A stretch of DNA of 8,282 nt from contig CAKUGX010000088.1 of the NCBI GenBank assembly GCA_934654765.1, forward strand, positions 1 to 8,282, given 5' to 3'. The notes under the pieces were generated by a model. It made no database searches and was not told where the DNA came from. It saw only the letters and a program-made list of their open reading frames with translations. The translations under genes were made by a program, and so were the position numbers. How positions within the stretch are numbered: position 1 is the stretch's first letter; every line of letters begins with the position of its first letter. The stretch is from an uncultured Collinsella sp. GTDB taxonomy: Bacteria > Actinomycetota > Coriobacteriia > Coriobacteriales > Coriobacteriaceae. This document shows positions 6,637-8,282 of the stretch, in pieces.

Positions 6637-8181
6637 GTGGCCGGAATCGGTTTTGAGCTCAAGCGCCTGTTTAGGCGCAAGGGTCTGTTTGCCACGATGC
6701 GCGCCTATGGCTACGCCGGCATTGTGTGCACGGGTCCCATGCTGCTGGGCGTGCTGCTCCAGGTTGGTATCTTGGTGCTGTGCGGTCTGTGGGGTGTGGG
6801 CCGCGCCAACCAGGATCTGCTGGTGTGCATGGTGACCTATACGCTGCTGGCATCGCTCACGCTCACAAGCTTTTTCTCCATGCCGGTCACGCGCTTTTTG
6901 GCCGACATGCTCTTTGCCGAGCGCGAGGATGAGATCTTGCCTTCGTTTTGGGGATCTAATGCCATCATGCTCGTTGCGGGCACCGTGCTCTACGGCGTCT
7001 TTTTGCTGTTCTCGGGCGCCACGCTGCTGCAGGGGCTGCTGTGCCTGTGGCTGTTCAACATTATGATCGTCAACTGGAATGGCATGAGCTACCTCACGGC
7101 CATCAAAGATTATCGTGGCATTCTGTGCAGCTTTGCGGCCGCCATTGGCGTGGCGTGTCTGTGCGCCCTGGCAGCGCTGGCGTTGGGACTGCCGCCGGTC
7201 GAGGGCCTGTTGGCGTCAATCGCCCTAGGCTACGGCGTCATGCTTGCCTGGGATGTGGTACTGCTGTACCGGTATTTTCCACAGAGTGATCGGAGTCCCT
7301 GGCGTTTTTTGCGTTGGCTCGACCAATTTATGCCGCTTGCACTTACGGGGCTGTTTACCAACTTGGGGCTTTTCGCACACCTGGTTATTATCTGGGCGGG
7401 CCCTATTGGCGTGCAGATCAAAGGCCTGTTTTACGGGGCTCCTTACCATGACGTTCCGGCACTCATTGCGTTTTTGACCACACTCGTCACGACCGTCAAC
7501 TTTGTTGTGTCGGTCGAGGTCAATTTCTATCCGCGCTACCGTGACTACTACAGCCTGTTTAACGACGGCGGCGTGGTGGGCGATATTGTGGTGGCCGAGG
7601 AGGAGATGCTCTCCACGCTCAACAGCGAACTGCGCTTTTGCGCGCTCAAGCAGCTGTTTGTGACCGCGGCGGTCATCTCGCTCGAGACCACAGTGCTCTC
7701 GGCCCTGCCGCTGGGCTTTAACAATCTGATGCACGGGTATTTTCGCACGTTATGCGTAGGCTACGGCCTGTATGCCGTGGGCAACACGATCCTGCTTATC
7801 TTGCTGTACTTTACCGACTACAAGGGAGCCGTTCTGGCCTCGGGCCTGTTTGCCGGTGTGGCAGGGCTGGCGACCGCCGTGTCGTTGCTTTTGCCGCAGC
7901 AGTTTTACGGCTTTGGCTTTTTGTTGGGTGCGGTGGTGTTTTTTATCGTGGCCCTGCTGCGGCTCGATACCTATACCGCCAACTTGCCGTATCGTATCCT
8001 GAGCCAGCAGCCCATTGTAGCGACCGACAAAACGGGTCGCTTTACACAGCTGGGCCGCATGCTCGACCGTGCCGAACAGCGCTATGAGGAAGGCCGCCAT
8101 AAGGGTGAGCCGCACGGCGCGTTTCAGCGCGCAGTAGTTCGCGTGTACCGTAACCATTGGGGAGGTTCTGATGATCGATAA
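6637..8181 (+). CDS. pelG: PelG-like polysaccharide exporter
   Basis: A 514-residue integral membrane protein of the polysaccharide transporter/MOP type, the predicted export channel for the polymer made by PelF. About twelve hydrophobic segments can be traced (near 27-54, 62-84, 106-126, 128-145, 162-184, 189-211, 231-254, 273-295, 338-358, 369-391, 398-418 and 424-441). The start MAGIGFELKRLF and the central stretch FYGAPYHDVPALIAF (265-279) followed by EVNFYPRYRDYY (294-305) are typical of PelG. The GTG start at 6637 follows GAGGGGGAG (6622-6630) by 6 bases, and the first residues match the family start. The charged C-terminal tail after about 443 (some 70 residues) makes it longer than Pseudomonas PelG (about 456). 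It is separated from pelF by 3 bases. Confidence 0.93.
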   Translation: MAGIGFELKRLFRRKGLFATMRAYGYAGIVCTGPMLLGVLLQVGILVLCGLWGVGRANQDLLVCMVTYTLLASLTLTSFFSMPVTRFLADMLFAEREDEILPSFWGSNAIMLVAGTVLYGVFLLFSGATLLQGLLCLWLFNIMIVNWNGMSYLTAIKDYRGILCSFAAAIGVACLCALAALALGLPPVEGLLASIALGYGVMLAWDVVLLYRYFPQSDRSPWRFLRWLDQFMPLALTGLFTNLGLFAHLVIIWAGPIGVQIKGLFYGAPYHDVPALIAFLTTLVTTVNFVVSVEVNFYPRYRDYYSLFNDGGVVGDIVVAEEEMLSTLNSELRFCALKQLFVTAAVISLETTVLSALPLGFNNLMHGYFRTLCVGYGLYAVGNTILLILLYFTDYKGAVLASGLFAGVAGLATAVSLLLPQQFYGFGFLLGAVVFFIVALLRLDTYTANLPYRILSQQPIVATDKTGRFTQLGRMLDRAEQRYEEGRHKGEPHGAFQRAVVRVYRNHWGGSDDR

Positions 8182-8282
8182 GTTGATGTCTCGCCGCTGC
8201 CTGATCGAGGCGGCTGCCGGCGCGCTGATGCTTTCGGGCTGCTCGTCGCAGGACGAATCCTCGACCAAAAAGGCCAAGAAGC
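8171..8282 (+). CDS. Lipoprotein, 5' part only (function unknown)
   Basis: Thirty-seven codons are visible before the right edge. The ATG at 8171 lies 5 bases after GGAGG (8161-8165) and inside the end of pelG (11-base overlap), so it belongs to the same operon. An in-frame ATG at 8186 is less well placed. The product begins with a basic stretch, a hydrophobic core and the lipobox LSGC (21-24, lipidated Cys24), then a Ser/Lys-rich linker, so it should be anchored on the outer face of the membrane. SRRCLI (7-12) loosely resembles a twin-arginine export motif. Candidates by context are a Pel hydrolase that would supply the activity missing from the short PelA, or another surface factor. The visible part does not allow a choice. 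Confidence 0.75.
   Translation, partial: MIDKLMSRRCLIEAAAGALMLSGCSSQDESSTKKAKK

Noticed and set aside
1..8282. CRISPR array, tRNA, rRNA, transposase or prophage genes
   Set aside because: No spaced direct repeats, tRNA cloverleaf, rRNA-like sequence or mobile-element protein was found. The only mobile-like signal is the short inverted-unit element at 18-144.

Overview
The window comes from a high-GC, Gram-positive-like genome. Base composition, the strong GGAGG-type ribosome binding sites, GTG/TTG starts and the gene content fit a gut actinobacterium of the Coriobacteriia, most likely Collinsella or a close relative. This assignment is inferred from sequence style and could not be tested.

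Positions 1-291 are non-coding. They hold a 127-bp element made of two almost identical 21-bp inverted units (18-38 and 124-144), then an AT-rich stretch, a candidate promoter with a consensus -35 box overlapped by a perfect short palindrome, and a strong ribosome binding site. From 292 to the right edge, six genes run head to tail on the plus strand with overlaps of 4, 4, 4 and 11 bases and one gap of 3 bases. This is one tightly packed, probably translationally coupled operon.

The operon matches the Gram-positive form of the Pel exopolysaccharide locus, in the order pelD-pelE-pelA(deacetylase)-pelF-pelG. PelD is the membrane-bound cyclic-di-GMP receptor; it keeps the RxxD binding motif next to a degenerate GGDEF site and carries a large extra N-terminal domain resembling an SDR/epimerase whose catalytic residues are lost. 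PelE is a two-helix membrane protein with a helical-repeat tail. PelA here is a membrane-anchored DUF2194 polysaccharide deacetylase without a glycoside hydrolase domain. PelF is the cytosolic GT4 glycosyltransferase, and PelG is the 12-helix polysaccharide exporter. The sixth gene, cut by the right edge, starts with a lipoprotein signal peptide. Its function cannot be read from 37 residues.

Working model (family knowledge plus inference): cyclic-di-GMP binding to PelD switches on a PelD-PelE-PelF-PelG membrane complex that polymerises and exports an amino-sugar polymer, which PelA partly deacetylates at the outer face of the membrane. The most unusual points are the SDR-like fusion on PelD, the repeat element and palindrome upstream of the operon, and the unidentified coupled lipoprotein.
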